Translations under genes and position numbers: made by a program | The notes under the pieces: generated by a model | The model's input: the letters and a program-made list of their open reading frames with translations, nothing else | What the model was told of the DNA's origin: nothing | The model's database searches: none | Shown here: positions 1-11,635 of the stretch, piece after piece | Layout of the letters: each line of letters starts with the position of its first letter | How positions within the stretch are numbered: position 1 is the first letter of the stretch | Assembly: GCF_000982825.1 (NCBI RefSeq) | Contig: NZ_CP011047.1 | Coordinates: 62,001 to 126,000 of the forward strand | Source of the DNA: Cronobacter sakazakii | Lineage (GTDB): Bacteria; Pseudomonadota; Gammaproteobacteria; Enterobacterales; Enterobacteriaceae | Length of the DNA: 64,000 nt | Direction of reading: 5' to 3'

Positions 1-96
1 GCCGATGAAGCCGGTGCCGTACGCGAAGTACGTCTCGACAAAATTGCGAGCTTCAGCCATCCACAAATCGGTACGGTGGTTGTCAGCGAATCCTGA
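1..96 (+). CDS. rof: Rof (YaeO), inhibitor of Rho, 3' end only
   Basis: The window opens inside this gene; the last 31 codons and a TGA stop are visible. The tail, with RLDKIASFSHP followed by IGTVVVSES, matches the C-terminus of E. coli Rof, a small acidic Sm-like protein that binds Rho and blocks its RNA loading, so reducing Rho-dependent termination. The start and most of the protein lie upstream of the window. It converges with the tilS cluster, as in E. coli, and is followed by a strong hairpin terminator. Confidence 0.9.
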   Translation, partial: ADEAGAVREVRLDKIASFSHPQIGTVVVSES

Positions 97-113
97 CGCG
101 CACGTCACCCTGA

Positions 114-144
114 CGGGCAGCCCTGGCGGCTGCCCGTTTTTTTT
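114..144 (+). terminator. Rho-independent terminator after rof
   Basis: A 9-bp perfect stem (114-122 with 128-136, CGGGCAGCC/GGCTGCCCG) and a 5-nt loop are followed by eight T residues. It sits 17 nt after the rof stop and abuts the stop of the convergent cytochrome gene. Confidence 0.9.
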
Positions 145-458
145 CAGGGCTTCTGCCCGGCGTAGTAAGCCGCCAGATTCGCGATATCTTCATCCGACAA
201 CCCACTCACATAGGCCTTCATGATTTCCGCCTGCCCGCCGCTGCGCTCGCCTTTTTTGTACGCCTGAAGCGCATGTTCAAGATACGCCTCATTTTGCCCG
301 GCGAGATTCGGATAAATGGGCGCGCTGGCTTTGCCGGACGCGCCGTGGCAGGCGACGCACATGACTGCTTTCTCTTCGCCTGCCGCCGCGTCGCCTTTGG
401 CCTGCGCCGTCACGCTTAACGCCATCAGGCTCGCCAGCCATACGCCATGTTTAATCAT
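144..458 (-). CDS. small periplasmic c-type cytochrome
   Basis: Encodes 104 aa. An N-terminal signal peptide (about residues 1-20, ending in TAQA) is followed by one haem-binding CVACH motif, a pattern of class I monohaem cytochromes c (c4/c5/c553-like). A methionine in the EIMKAY segment is the likely sixth haem ligand. The protein would be matured in the periplasm by the Ccm system and carry electrons, but its partner cannot be read from the sequence. The ATG at 458 is preferred over an upstream in-frame ATG because it starts the signal peptide. The start overlaps the tilS stop by 8 nt, so the two are probably translationally coupled. It has no counterpart in the E. coli K-12 tilS-rof interval. 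Confidence 0.85.
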   Translation of the reverse strand: MIKHGVWLASLMALSVTAQAKGDAAAGEEKAVMCVACHGASGKASAPIYPNLAGQNEAYLEHALQAYKKGERSGGQAEIMKAYVSGLSDEDIANLAAYYAGQKP

Positions 459-1755
459 CGTTGTGCTCCTTGTGCCAGACCAGACTCCAGCCCGGTTCGT
501 TCTGCGCCTGGCCTTCACGGGTAATGAACAGGCCGGGGGCGCAAATGGGTTGCTCATCATAAAACAGGATTGGCGTTATCTCGCGCTGCCAGGGCGGCAC
601 CTGGAGTTCCTGCCAGAGTTTTTTCAGCGTGCGTCCGCGATCGCGCCCGACGATATACAACATCCCTGGCGCGCTGAAGCGCACCGAGACCGTTTCGCCG
701 GGGCGCGGCGGTCGCACCGTGTCGCCTGCCTCACCGAAACGCAGGCAGCCTAGCGATTCCGGCAGGAGCAATGCCTTATGCGGATCGGGCCAGGCAAGCA
801 TGGTCTGGCGCTGCCCCTGCCGCGCTCTCACCCACCACAACCGCCCCTGATAACGCCGTGCTTCATAGTCGCCGCATTTCAGGCGCGGCGCGGCATCCTC
901 ACGGCTTTGAGCCACTTCATCCCAGATCCGTTGCAGCGTGGCGCGCGAAGGCATCGCCGCGTTCAGCGCGGCCAGCCAGCGGCGGAGCAGCGCGGCGCGT
1001 TTCAGCGCGCTCATGGTTTCAAGCGGCGCAATCGCGAGCGTTTTGCCATCCATCAGCGCGGCAAGCTCCGGCGTCAGCAGTTCATCCAGCAGTTGCTCCT
1101 GCTCGCCACAGAGTTGTGCGCTGCGCGCCGCCGCCTGGGTGAAGTGCGGCCAGCGCGCTTCCAGCGCAGGCAGAATGCGCAGGCGTAAAAAGTTGCGATC
1201 GAAGCGATCGTCCTCGTTGCTTTCATCGTCGATCCACACAAGCTGGTGGCGAGAGGCCCACGCCTCCAGCTGCGTGCGCGGCGTGTTCAGCAGCGGGCGC
1301 AGAAGAACGCTGCCCGCAAACGGCAGTTCGGCAGGCATCGCCGCCAGCCCCGCCGGGCCGCTGCCGCGCTTGAGCGCCAGCAGCAGGGTTTCGCACTGGT
1401 CATCGAGATGCTGCGCCGTCACCAGCGCTTCGCCCGGCAGAAGTGCAGCTTCAAACGCCTGATAGCGCGCCTTGCGGGCCTGCGCCTCAAGGCCTGAGCC
1501 GTCCTGCGCCAGCTCCACGTACGCCAGCTCAAATGGCACCTGCCAGCGGTGACAGAGCGCCTGACAATGCGCCGCCCAGCGGTCGGCGTTCGGGCTGATA
1601 CCGTGATGAACGTGAATGGCGCGCAGGCGCAGTTCAGGATGCGCCTCGCGCAGCCGCACCAGTTGATGGAGTAACACCGTCGAATCGAGCCCGCCGCTGT
1701 ATGCCACCAGCAGCTGGCGTCGGCCCCGCAGGGCTGAGAGCAGAGAAGTGTCCAT
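451..1755 (-). CDS. tilS: tRNA(Ile)-lysidine synthetase
   Basis: Encodes 434 aa, close to the 432 aa of E. coli. TilS ligates lysine to C34 of the CAU anticodon of a minor tRNA-Ile, using ATP, which changes its identity from Met to Ile and its decoding to AUA. The PP-loop SGGLDS lies at residues 20-25, followed by the N-type ATP pyrophosphatase fold and a C-terminal substrate-binding domain. The longer open frame upstream lacks family similarity; the ATG at 1755 gives the usual N-terminus. The stop overlaps the cytochrome start, and yaeR lies upstream on the same strand, as in E. coli. Confidence 0.96.
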   Translation of the reverse strand: MDTSLLSALRGRRQLLVAYSGGLDSTVLLHQLVRLREAHPELRLRAIHVHHGISPNADRWAAHCQALCHRWQVPFELAYVELAQDGSGLEAQARKARYQAFEAALLPGEALVTAQHLDDQCETLLLALKRGSGPAGLAAMPAELPFAGSVLLRPLLNTPRTQLEAWASRHQLVWIDDESNEDDRFDRNFLRLRILPALEARWPHFTQAAARSAQLCGEQEQLLDELLTPELAALMDGKTLAIAPLETMSALKRAALLRRWLAALNAAMPSRATLQRIWDEVAQSREDAAPRLKCGDYEARRYQGRLWWVRARQGQRQTMLAWPDPHKALLLPESLGCLRFGEAGDTVRPPRPGETVSVRFSAPGMLYIVGRDRGRTLKKLWQELQVPPWQREITPILFYDEQPICAPGLFITREGQAQNEPGWSLVWHKEHNDD

Positions 1756-1774
1756 TACATCGCAAGAAAGAAGA

Positions 1775-1805
1775 GCCATTGCCGGGCAACTTACCGGGCA
1801 ATGGC
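1775..1805 (-). terminator. inverted repeat between yaeR and tilS, possible terminator
   Basis: A perfect 9-bp stem, GCCATTGCC (1775-1783) with GGCAATGGC (1797-1805), encloses a 13-nt loop. On the minus strand it is followed by a pyrimidine-rich run rather than a clean T tract. It could partly terminate yaeR transcripts before tilS; termination is not certain. Confidence 0.5.
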
Positions 1806-1819
1806 GTCGGGAGCAAGCG

Positions 1820-2209
1820 TTACTGCTGGTAGAGCTCCAGCGGCAGGCCATCCGGATCGTTGAAGAACGTAAAGCGCTTGCCGGTGAGCGGATCCACACG
1901 TACCGCCTCGCACGTCACGCCGCGGCTTTCCAGAAACGCCACCGCCGTGTCGACATCGTCCACGCTGAATGCGAGATGGCGCAAACCGCAGGCTTCCGGG
2001 CGGCTCGGCCGCGCGGGCGGAAACGGAAACGAAAAGAGCTCGATCACGTACTGTCCGTTCAGCGCCAGATCGCCCTTCCAGGAATCGCGCGCCTCACGAT
2101 AAACCTCTGACTGCAGGGTGAAGCCCAGCGTATCGCAGTAGAACGCTTTGCTGCGGTGGTAATCCGTCGCGATAATGGCGATATGGTGAATCTGTTTTAA
2201 ACCCAGCAT
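1820..2209 (-). CDS. gloA2: VOC-family metalloprotein YaeR/GloA2
   Basis: Encodes 129 aa, the normal YaeR length. It has the vicinal oxygen chelate fold of the glyoxalase I/bleomycin resistance family: two beta-alpha-beta-beta-beta units, with likely metal ligands in HHIAI, VIELF, LRHLAF and PLELYQ (H, E, H, E). E. coli YaeR resembles glyoxalase I, but its physiological substrate is not settled, so the glyoxalase role is only a family inference. A good Shine-Dalgarno (AAGGAGG) precedes the ATG. It lies between ldcC and tilS on the same strand, as in E. coli. Confidence 0.93.
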   Translation of the reverse strand: MLGLKQIHHIAIIATDYHRSKAFYCDTLGFTLQSEVYREARDSWKGDLALNGQYVIELFSFPFPPARPSRPEACGLRHLAFSVDDVDTAVAFLESRGVTCEAVRVDPLTGKRFTFFNDPDGLPLELYQQ

Positions 2210-2266
2210 AATCCCTCCTTATGATTGTCTGGCACGTTACTGAGCCTCATGCGGCAAAACAAGGGG

Positions 2267-4405
2267 TTACTCGCTTTTTAGGACACGTACCCTATAGACG
2301 CCGTCTTCCCCGCACTTCGCGCCGTGGATATCCGTTTCAAAGCCGGGATAGTGCCTGCCGATGGAGCAGAGCATAAGCAGGAAATCGAGCACCGCGCGCG
2401 AATCTTCGGTGATCATCTCGCCAGGCATCACCAGCGGCACGCCGGGCGGATACGGCAGGATCATATTGGCAGACACCCGCCCGATCAGCTTTTCGATCTC
2501 CACCGTTTCGACATTGCCCTTCACCTGCTGCTGATACATTTCATGCGGCGTCATTTTCATTTCCGGCAGCACGTCAAACGCCCGCAGCATCAGATCCGGC
2601 AGATCGTGCTGCTGGATAAGCTTGTGGATCCCCTGCGCTAACTCCTGCACGCGCATGTTGCGGTAGAAATCGGGATCTTCCGCCCAGAGATCGGGCAGCA
2701 TATTTTTCACCCGCAGGTTGAGATCGTAGGCGCGCTTAAACTCCGTCAGGCCGCGCAGCAGGCCCATCGCGCGGGTTTTATCGATGCCAATGCTAAACAG
2801 GAACAGCAGATTGTATGGGCCGGTTTTCTCGACCACCACGCCGCGCTCGTCAAGAAACTTCGCGACCAGCGCCGCGGGGATCCCCTCTTTCTTCATATTG
2901 CCCTGCGCGTCCATGCCCGGCGTCAGGATCGTCACCTTCACCGGATCGAGATACATATGATCGCGGTCGGCATGGGTAAAACCGTGCCAGTCGTCGCCGG
3001 GCGTAATCGGCCAGCAGTCTGCTTCGTCAATCTCCTCTGGCTGCCAGATATCAAAGAACCAGCTGTCACTCTCCTCGCGAAGACGCTGTACCTCTTTGCG
3101 AAAATGCAGCGCGCGCTCCACCGAGCGGTTAATCAAGCGGCGGCCCGGATTACCGCGCAGCATCGCCGCGGCGGTTTCAATCGACGCCACCAGCGGATAA
3201 CTTGGCGAGGTGGTGGTGTGCATCATATACGCTTCGTTGAACGTCTCTTCGTCATAGTCGCCCTTAATATGGATAAGCGACGCCTGCGACAGCGCCGCCA
3301 GCATTTTGTGGGTCGACTGAGTTTCAAAGAACACTTTCCCCGGCACACGCTCGCCGCTCATGCCGCTCTTGCCCTTGTAGATCGGGTGAAAATGGGTGTA
3401 AGGCACCCAGGCGGAGTCGAAATGGATCGAGGGAACGTCCAGCGTCTGCTTGATCCAGTTGGTGTTATACAGCAGCCCGTCGTAGGTGGAGTTAGTGATG
3501 ACCGCATGGACCGGCCAGCTCGCGTCCGGGGTTTGCGCCACTTTTTGGGCGATCGACTCGCGGGTAAATTCCCGCTTCGGAATGCCGCCGAGAATGCCGA
3601 GCGCGTTGCGGGTAGGCTTGAGCCATAGCGGCACAATATCGCTCATCATCAGCAGATGCGTCAGCGATTTATGGCAGTTGCGATCGATAAGCACCGTGCT
3701 GCCGGCGTGCGCGGCGTACATCCCGATGATTTTATTCGACGTGGATGTGCCATTTGTCACCATATAGCTCTGCTCGGCCCCGAAAGTGCGGGCGATATAC
3801 TCTTCCGCCTCCAGATGCGGCCCGGTGTGATCGAGCAGCGATCCAAGCTCGGTGACGGAGATCGAAACATCCGCCTTTAACGTATTGCCGCCAAAAAAAT
3901 CGTAAAACAGGCAGCCGACCGGGCTTTTCTGATACGCCGTGCCGCCCATATGCCCTGGCGTGCAGAACGTATATTTACCCTCTTTCACATAAGTAAACAG
4001 CGCTTTGGTAAACGGCGGCGTGATGTTGTCGAGATACTCCTGGGTGTACTGGCGAATGCGCGTCGCGATGTCGTCGGCAATGCCCAGCGAATACTCGAAA
4101 AACCAGAGCGCCATGCGCATCTCGTTGGCGCTGACATCCAGCGTCGAGTGCGTATTGATAAACGCATAAAGCGGCAGATATTCATTGAGCTGATTGATTT
4201 CACAGCATAAATCGAGACTGTACTCATCCCAGTCGAAAATGACGCCACAGATGCGTGGGTTGTGCTCGATAAACTTCAGCAGATCGTTGCTGTTTTTCGG
4301 CCAGATTAGCTGAAAGCCCTGCTGCTGGAGCGCCGCCTGCAACTCTTTCATCGGCTCGTCTTTATAAAAAACGCCGTGCGGCCCCATGATGGCGATGATA
4401 TTCAC
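2267..4405 (-). CDS. ldcC: lysine decarboxylase LdcC, PLP-dependent
   Basis: Encodes 712 aa. It decarboxylates L-lysine to cadaverine, consuming a proton. The order is an N-terminal wing domain (about residues 1-130), a fold-type I PLP core with the Schiff-base lysine in TQSTHKMLAAL (near 367), and a C-terminal domain. The place next to accA/yaeR and the sequence match the constitutive LdcC rather than acid-induced CadA, and no cadB or cadC is near. The start is GTG at 4405, giving MNIIAIMGPHG as in E. coli. A GGGG-rich Shine-Dalgarno precedes it. A hairpin-forming leader lies upstream. Confidence 0.96.
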   Translation of the reverse strand: MNIIAIMGPHGVFYKDEPMKELQAALQQQGFQLIWPKNSNDLLKFIEHNPRICGVIFDWDEYSLDLCCEINQLNEYLPLYAFINTHSTLDVSANEMRMALWFFEYSLGIADDIATRIRQYTQEYLDNITPPFTKALFTYVKEGKYTFCTPGHMGGTAYQKSPVGCLFYDFFGGNTLKADVSISVTELGSLLDHTGPHLEAEEYIARTFGAEQSYMVTNGTSTSNKIIGMYAAHAGSTVLIDRNCHKSLTHLLMMSDIVPLWLKPTRNALGILGGIPKREFTRESIAQKVAQTPDASWPVHAVITNSTYDGLLYNTNWIKQTLDVPSIHFDSAWVPYTHFHPIYKGKSGMSGERVPGKVFFETQSTHKMLAALSQASLIHIKGDYDEETFNEAYMMHTTTSPSYPLVASIETAAAMLRGNPGRRLINRSVERALHFRKEVQRLREESDSWFFDIWQPEEIDEADCWPITPGDDWHGFTHADRDHMYLDPVKVTILTPGMDAQGNMKKEGIPAALVAKFLDERGVVVEKTGPYNLLFLFSIGIDKTRAMGLLRGLTEFKRAYDLNLRVKNMLPDLWAEDPDFYRNMRVQELAQGIHKLIQQHDLPDLMLRAFDVLPEMKMTPHEMYQQQVKGNVETVEIEKLIGRVSANMILPYPPGVPLVMPGEMITEDSRAVLDFLLMLCSIGRHYPGFETDIHGAKCGEDGVYRVRVLKSE

Positions 4406-4466
4406 TGCTTACCCCCTGGCAAAAAAAACCGTCTGGTAAGCATAGTTGAGCGAAGCGGAACGACGG

Positions 4467-4509
4467 GCGAGAAGGCAAAAAACCTGCAATCCGCCGTTTG
4501 CCTTCTCGC
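4467..4509 (-). repeat. 13-bp perfect inverted repeat upstream of ldcC
   Basis: GCGAGAAGGCAAA at 4467-4479 pairs perfectly with its complement at 4497-4509 across a 17-nt loop. It lies between the chitinase terminator and the ldcC start, 62 nt before the GTG. In ldcC RNA the loop side carries a T run, so the element could be a leader hairpin, an attenuator or an operator. Nothing in the sequence decides between these. Confidence 0.6.
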
Positions 4510-4520
4510 GGTAATCATCC

Positions 4521-4546
4521 AAAAAGCCAGCCCGCAGGCTGGCTTT
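4521..4546 (-). terminator. Rho-independent terminator after the chitinase gene
   Basis: AGCCAGCC and GGCTGGCT pair around a 4-nt loop, followed on the minus strand by five T residues. It lies immediately after the chitinase stop at 4553 and separates that gene from the downstream ldcC. Confidence 0.88.
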
Positions 4547-4552
4547 GTATGC

Positions 4553-6300
4553 TTACAGCGCGTTCCAGGCATCCTGCCAGTTAAGGCCTGCGCCTGGCTC
4601 ATAGTAAGCAGGCGCCACACTGCACCAGCCGCCAGCCGGGAACGGCTTGCACTGATAAAGCGCGCCCTGGTTGAGCACGATGTCGCCCGGCTTCCAGCTA
4701 TGGCTCGCGGTCCATGACGGGTAGCTCACGGGGCCAGCATCCGGCGTTTTCGCTTTCGCTTTCACGTTGAGGATATAGCTGGTGGTGTCGCTCAGTTTAC
4801 CGTCGTCCACTTTCAGGCTGATGGTGTACTGCGCGTCGCTGGTGCTCTCTGGCGCGTTAAAGGTCACTACGCTCTTGTCTTTACCGCTCAGCGTCTGCCC
4901 GTTTTGCGCCATCCAGGTGTAGGTCAACGCGTCGCCGTTCGCATCGCTGGAGCCCGTCGCGCTCAGCGAGACTTTGCTGCCTGACTCAACCGCGCCCACC
5001 GGACCGCTGATACGCGCAACCGGCGCGACATTGCCTGAAGGGGTTGGAGACGGTTGTGGTTGCGGCTCAGGCTGCGGCGCGGGCGTAGTGCCGCCGGAGG
5101 CGTCGTTAACGATATTCACGTTAAAGTGATTCTGCACACATTTGGCATAATCCCCCTCTTTGAACGCGCTGAACGGCGTCTGGTAGCATAAGCTTGACCA
5201 TCCGGCGTTGTGGTGCTCCAGCTCCAGTCCATTTCCCAGTAAATTGGCAGCGCGCCTGCCCCGCCTGCGTCAAATTGCTTCATTTTCTTACAGCCGAGCA
5301 CTTCATCTGCCGGCACCGGCACTTTCAGGTATTTGGCAAACTCTTTGTAATACGCGATACGGTTCAGCGACTGGGCATTTTCAGCATCGCCGCCACACTC
5401 AACGCCGCCGTTGATTATCTGTATGGTCACGCCAAAGCCGGGCACCAGCCCGTTCTCTTTATCGTGTTCGTTCGGCACCCAGGTGCCATCAATCACATGC
5501 AGCATGCCAGGCTTAGGCGGTTGCGGATAAACAAAGAAAAAGATCGCGCTGGCGAGATTCAGCCAGGTATCCGCGACCATTTCCGGTTTATCGAGTAGCG
5601 GACGCACATCGCCGTACATCGCGTCGGAGAACGGCCCGTAGTTGTAGTTATAGGAGAGCTGCTTGGCGCCGCGCCCGAAATAACTCACATAATCGCCATC
5701 TTTATCCTTGCCGCAGGGCCAGGTCTGCCCCTGCCAGGTATCCGGATTACATTCGCCGTTATAACCGCCCTTCTGCCCTTCGCTCCAGCCCATTTCGCGC
5801 AGATAAACCAGCGCCTGCCGCCACTCCGGCTGCTCGCGCCAGCTCTCATGGCCGCCGGTCTCCTGTGCGAAGTGCGCAAACATGGTGGCGAGCGATTTCC
5901 GGCAAATAGCGTCAGCGTCGCGTCCGTCGCTGTAGCTACCGCACACCGCCGGGAATTTGCCGACGGCTTTCAGAAAGTTGATGTAGGTGTATTCCGGCGC
6001 ACGCAGCGGAAAGAGATATTCCCAGTCCTGCGCGCTCAGGATTTTCTCGACCCGCTTAACGTTATCCGGGTTCGCGGCGCGCCCCGGCGCTATCTGCTCG
6101 ACCTGCGCGTTATCCAGCGTGCGGATAGCGCTTTTTACCGACTGCATCAGTGGAAAATTGGTCAGCTCCTGCTCTTTTTTAGTGAGGTCGCTGGCGTTAA
6201 GGGTGTAAGGCGTGCTGCTGCTGAGTAGCGGCGCGGCCAGCGCCTGAGCGCCTGCAAGAACCCCTGCGGCACCAATCGCCGCGATTTTTGCTATTTCCAT
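4553..6300 (-). pseudogene. secreted GH19 chitinase with PKD-like and chitin-binding domains, frameshifted
   Basis: Two overlapping reading frames make up one protein of about 580 aa. The first frame (start 6300) has a signal peptide (about residues 1-22) and a glycoside hydrolase family 19 core: the catalytic glutamate in HFAQETGGHES, the YFGRGAKQLS and NYNYG strands, and the GFGVTIQIINGG motif. It leaves the family sequence near 5185-5190 and stops at 5116. The second frame continues with TPFSAFKEGDYAKCV, a proline-rich linker, a PKD/Ig-like domain and a C-terminal CBM5/12-like chitin-binding domain rich in tryptophan. One added base near 5188 would rejoin them. No slippery heptamer was seen, so a real deletion or a sequence error is likelier than programmed shifting. 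The GH19 core is complete, so a truncated enzyme might still act. The gene interrupts the ldcC-accA order of E. coli. Confidence 0.85.
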
Positions 6301-6413
6301 TCCGGTGTCCCCTTGTGGTTGTGGTTCACAAGCGAGTGTAGGAAGGGAGAAAGACGCGTCACCTCACGTTAACTCATTGCAAAAATCACATTTCATCAGC
6401 GACGAGCGACCAT

Positions 6414-6438
6414 AAAAAAGGGCCGCTATCGCGACCCT
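6414..6438 (-). terminator. Rho-independent terminator after accA
   Basis: On the minus strand GGGTCGC, a 4-nt loop and GCGGCCC (one mismatch) are followed by six T residues, 26 nt beyond the accA stop. It closes the long lpx-dnaE-accA block. Confidence 0.85.
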
Positions 6439-6463
6439 CATTGAGATTTTTATCTGCCGTTTA

Positions 6464-7423
6464 TCAGGCGTAACCGTAGCTCATCAGACGCTGATAACGG
6501 CGGTTGAGCAGATCGTCTTTGCTCAGCACGTCGAGATCGGCGAGATCGGCAAGCAGCTGGGTTTTCAGCGACTGCGCCATGGCTTCCGGGTTGCGGTGCG
6601 CGCCACCCAGCGGTTCCGGGATCACGCTGTCGATAAGCTTCAGCTCTTTCAGGCGCGGCGCGATGATGCCCATCGCTTCCGCCGCGAGCGGCGCTTTATC
6701 AGCGCTTTTCCAGAGAATGGAGGCACAGCCTTCCGGTGAGATAACGGAATAGGTGCTGTATTGCAGCATATTCACTTTATCGCCAACGCCGATAGCCAGC
6801 GCGCCGCCGGAGCCGCCTTCACCGATAACGGTGCAGATAACCGGCACTTTCAGGCGAGACATTTCACGCAGGTTGCGGGCGATAGCCTCAGACTGACCGC
6901 GCTCTTCCGCGCCCACGCCCGGATATGCGCCCGGGGTGTCGATGAAAGTGATGATTGGCATGTTGAAACGCTCAGCCATTTCCATCAGGCGCAGCGCCTT
7001 ACGGTAACCTTCCGGGGCGGGCATACCAAAGTTACGACGAATTTTCTCTTTGGTTTCACGGCCTTTCTGATGGCCGATGATCATCACCGGACGCCCATCC
7101 AGACGCGCGATACCGCCGACGATAGATTTGTCGTCAGCGTAAGCGCGATCGCCTGCCAGTTCGTCAAATTCGTCAAACGCCAGGCGGACATAATCCAGGG
7201 TGTACGGACGCTGTGGATGACGCGCCAGCTGGGCAATCTGCCATGCGCCGAGATCGGCAAAGATTTTGCGCGTCAGTTCTACGCTTTTTTCGCGTAGACG
7301 ATGCACTTCTTCATCGATGTTAATATCCAGTTTCTCATCCTGACGGCTAACCGCAGTCAGGGAATCGATTTTCGCTTCCAGCTCTGCAATCGGCTGTTCA
7401 AAATCAAGGAAATTCAGACTCAT
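6464..7423 (-). CDS. accA: acetyl-CoA carboxylase carboxyltransferase subunit alpha
   Basis: Encodes 319 aa, the E. coli length. AccA pairs with AccD in an alpha2-beta2 carboxyltransferase that moves the carboxyl group from biotin on AccB to acetyl-CoA, giving malonyl-CoA, the first committed step of fatty acid synthesis. The crotonase-like core includes GEGGSGGALAIGVGD, which forms the oxyanion hole region, and STYSVISPEGCASI. An N-terminal helical segment (about residues 1-40) precedes it. It follows dnaE on the same strand, but the gap is 103 nt and holds a second copy of the dnaE tail. Confidence 0.97.
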   Translation of the reverse strand: MSLNFLDFEQPIAELEAKIDSLTAVSRQDEKLDINIDEEVHRLREKSVELTRKIFADLGAWQIAQLARHPQRPYTLDYVRLAFDEFDELAGDRAYADDKSIVGGIARLDGRPVMIIGHQKGRETKEKIRRNFGMPAPEGYRKALRLMEMAERFNMPIITFIDTPGAYPGVGAEERGQSEAIARNLREMSRLKVPVICTVIGEGGSGGALAIGVGDKVNMLQYSTYSVISPEGCASILWKSADKAPLAAEAMGIIAPRLKELKLIDSVIPEPLGGAHRNPEAMAQSLKTQLLADLADLDVLSKDDLLNRRYQRLMSYGYA

Positions 7424-7526
7424 AGTATTCCTGTATTAGTCAAACTCCAGTTCCACCTGCTCCGAACCTGGCAGGCCACGCGGATTGAATCCAGCGATTC
7501 AGGGGCCTGGCATCTGATGCAACGCA

Positions 7527-11009
<3,483 letters not shown>

Positions 11010-11038
11010 TTCTGTTTCCGGTTAACTCTGTTTCGTCG

Positions 11039-11635
11039 TTAAGAGGCAATGCCCAGCGCGCGTCTGACCGGCGCAAAGCTACGCCGATGATGCGCCGTCG
11101 CGCCGTGCTCGGCAAGCCGCTCAAGGTGAAAGGCGGTCGGATAGCCCTTGTGCTGAGCAAATCCATATTGAGGAAAGGTGAGATCCAGTTCAGCCATTTC
11201 CGCATCGCGCGTTACTTTAGCCAGTATCGACGCGGCGCTGATTTCCGCCACCCGGCTGTCGCCTTTGACGACGGCCATGCTCGGCATCGGCAGGGCCGGG
11301 CAGCGGTTACCGTCTACCAGCACATATTCCGGCGTAACGGCAAGCCCCGCCACGGCGCGCTGCATGGCGAGCATCGTGGCGTGAAGAATATTGAGCTCGT
11401 CAATCTCGTGCGGCTCCGCGCGCCCGAGACTCCAGGCGATCGCCTTCTCTTTGATCTCATCAAACAGCGCGAGGCGACGCTTTTCAGACAGCTTTTTAGA
11501 ATCCGCCAGCCCCACGATGGGCTTGAGCGGATCGAGGATCACCGCTGCGGTGACTACGGCACCGACCAGCGGGCCGCGGCCCACTTCATCAACGCCCGCC
11601 ACCAGATGCGTGTGGGGATAGATAAATTCCATCAT
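11039..11635 (-). CDS. rnhB: ribonuclease HII
   Basis: Encodes 198 aa. RNase HII cuts RNA in RNA-DNA hybrids and starts removal of single ribonucleotides left in DNA. The catalytic DEVGRG motif is at residues 16-21, and further acidic ligands are in the family positions (LADSKKL, VVKGDSR). Two ATG codons stand in tandem at 11635 and 11632; the first gives MMEF, matching E. coli MIEF. The start overlaps the lpxB stop (ATGA), so translation is probably coupled. Confidence 0.97.
   Translation of the reverse strand: MMEFIYPHTHLVAGVDEVGRGPLVGAVVTAAVILDPLKPIVGLADSKKLSEKRRLALFDEIKEKAIAWSLGRAEPHEIDELNILHATMLAMQRAVAGLAVTPEYVLVDGNRCPALPMPSMAVVKGDSRVAEISAASILAKVTRDAEMAELDLTFPQYGFAQHKGYPTAFHLERLAEHGATAHHRRSFAPVRRALGIAS

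Noticed and set aside
5184..5190. Programmed ribosomal frameshift in the chitinase gene
   Set aside because: No slippery heptamer or clear downstream stimulator was seen at the junction; a base loss or sequence error explains it more simply.
6301..6413. CRP-like half site (ATGTGATTTTTG) upstream of the chitinase gene
   Set aside because: Only one half of the palindrome is present and no good promoter is placed beside it.
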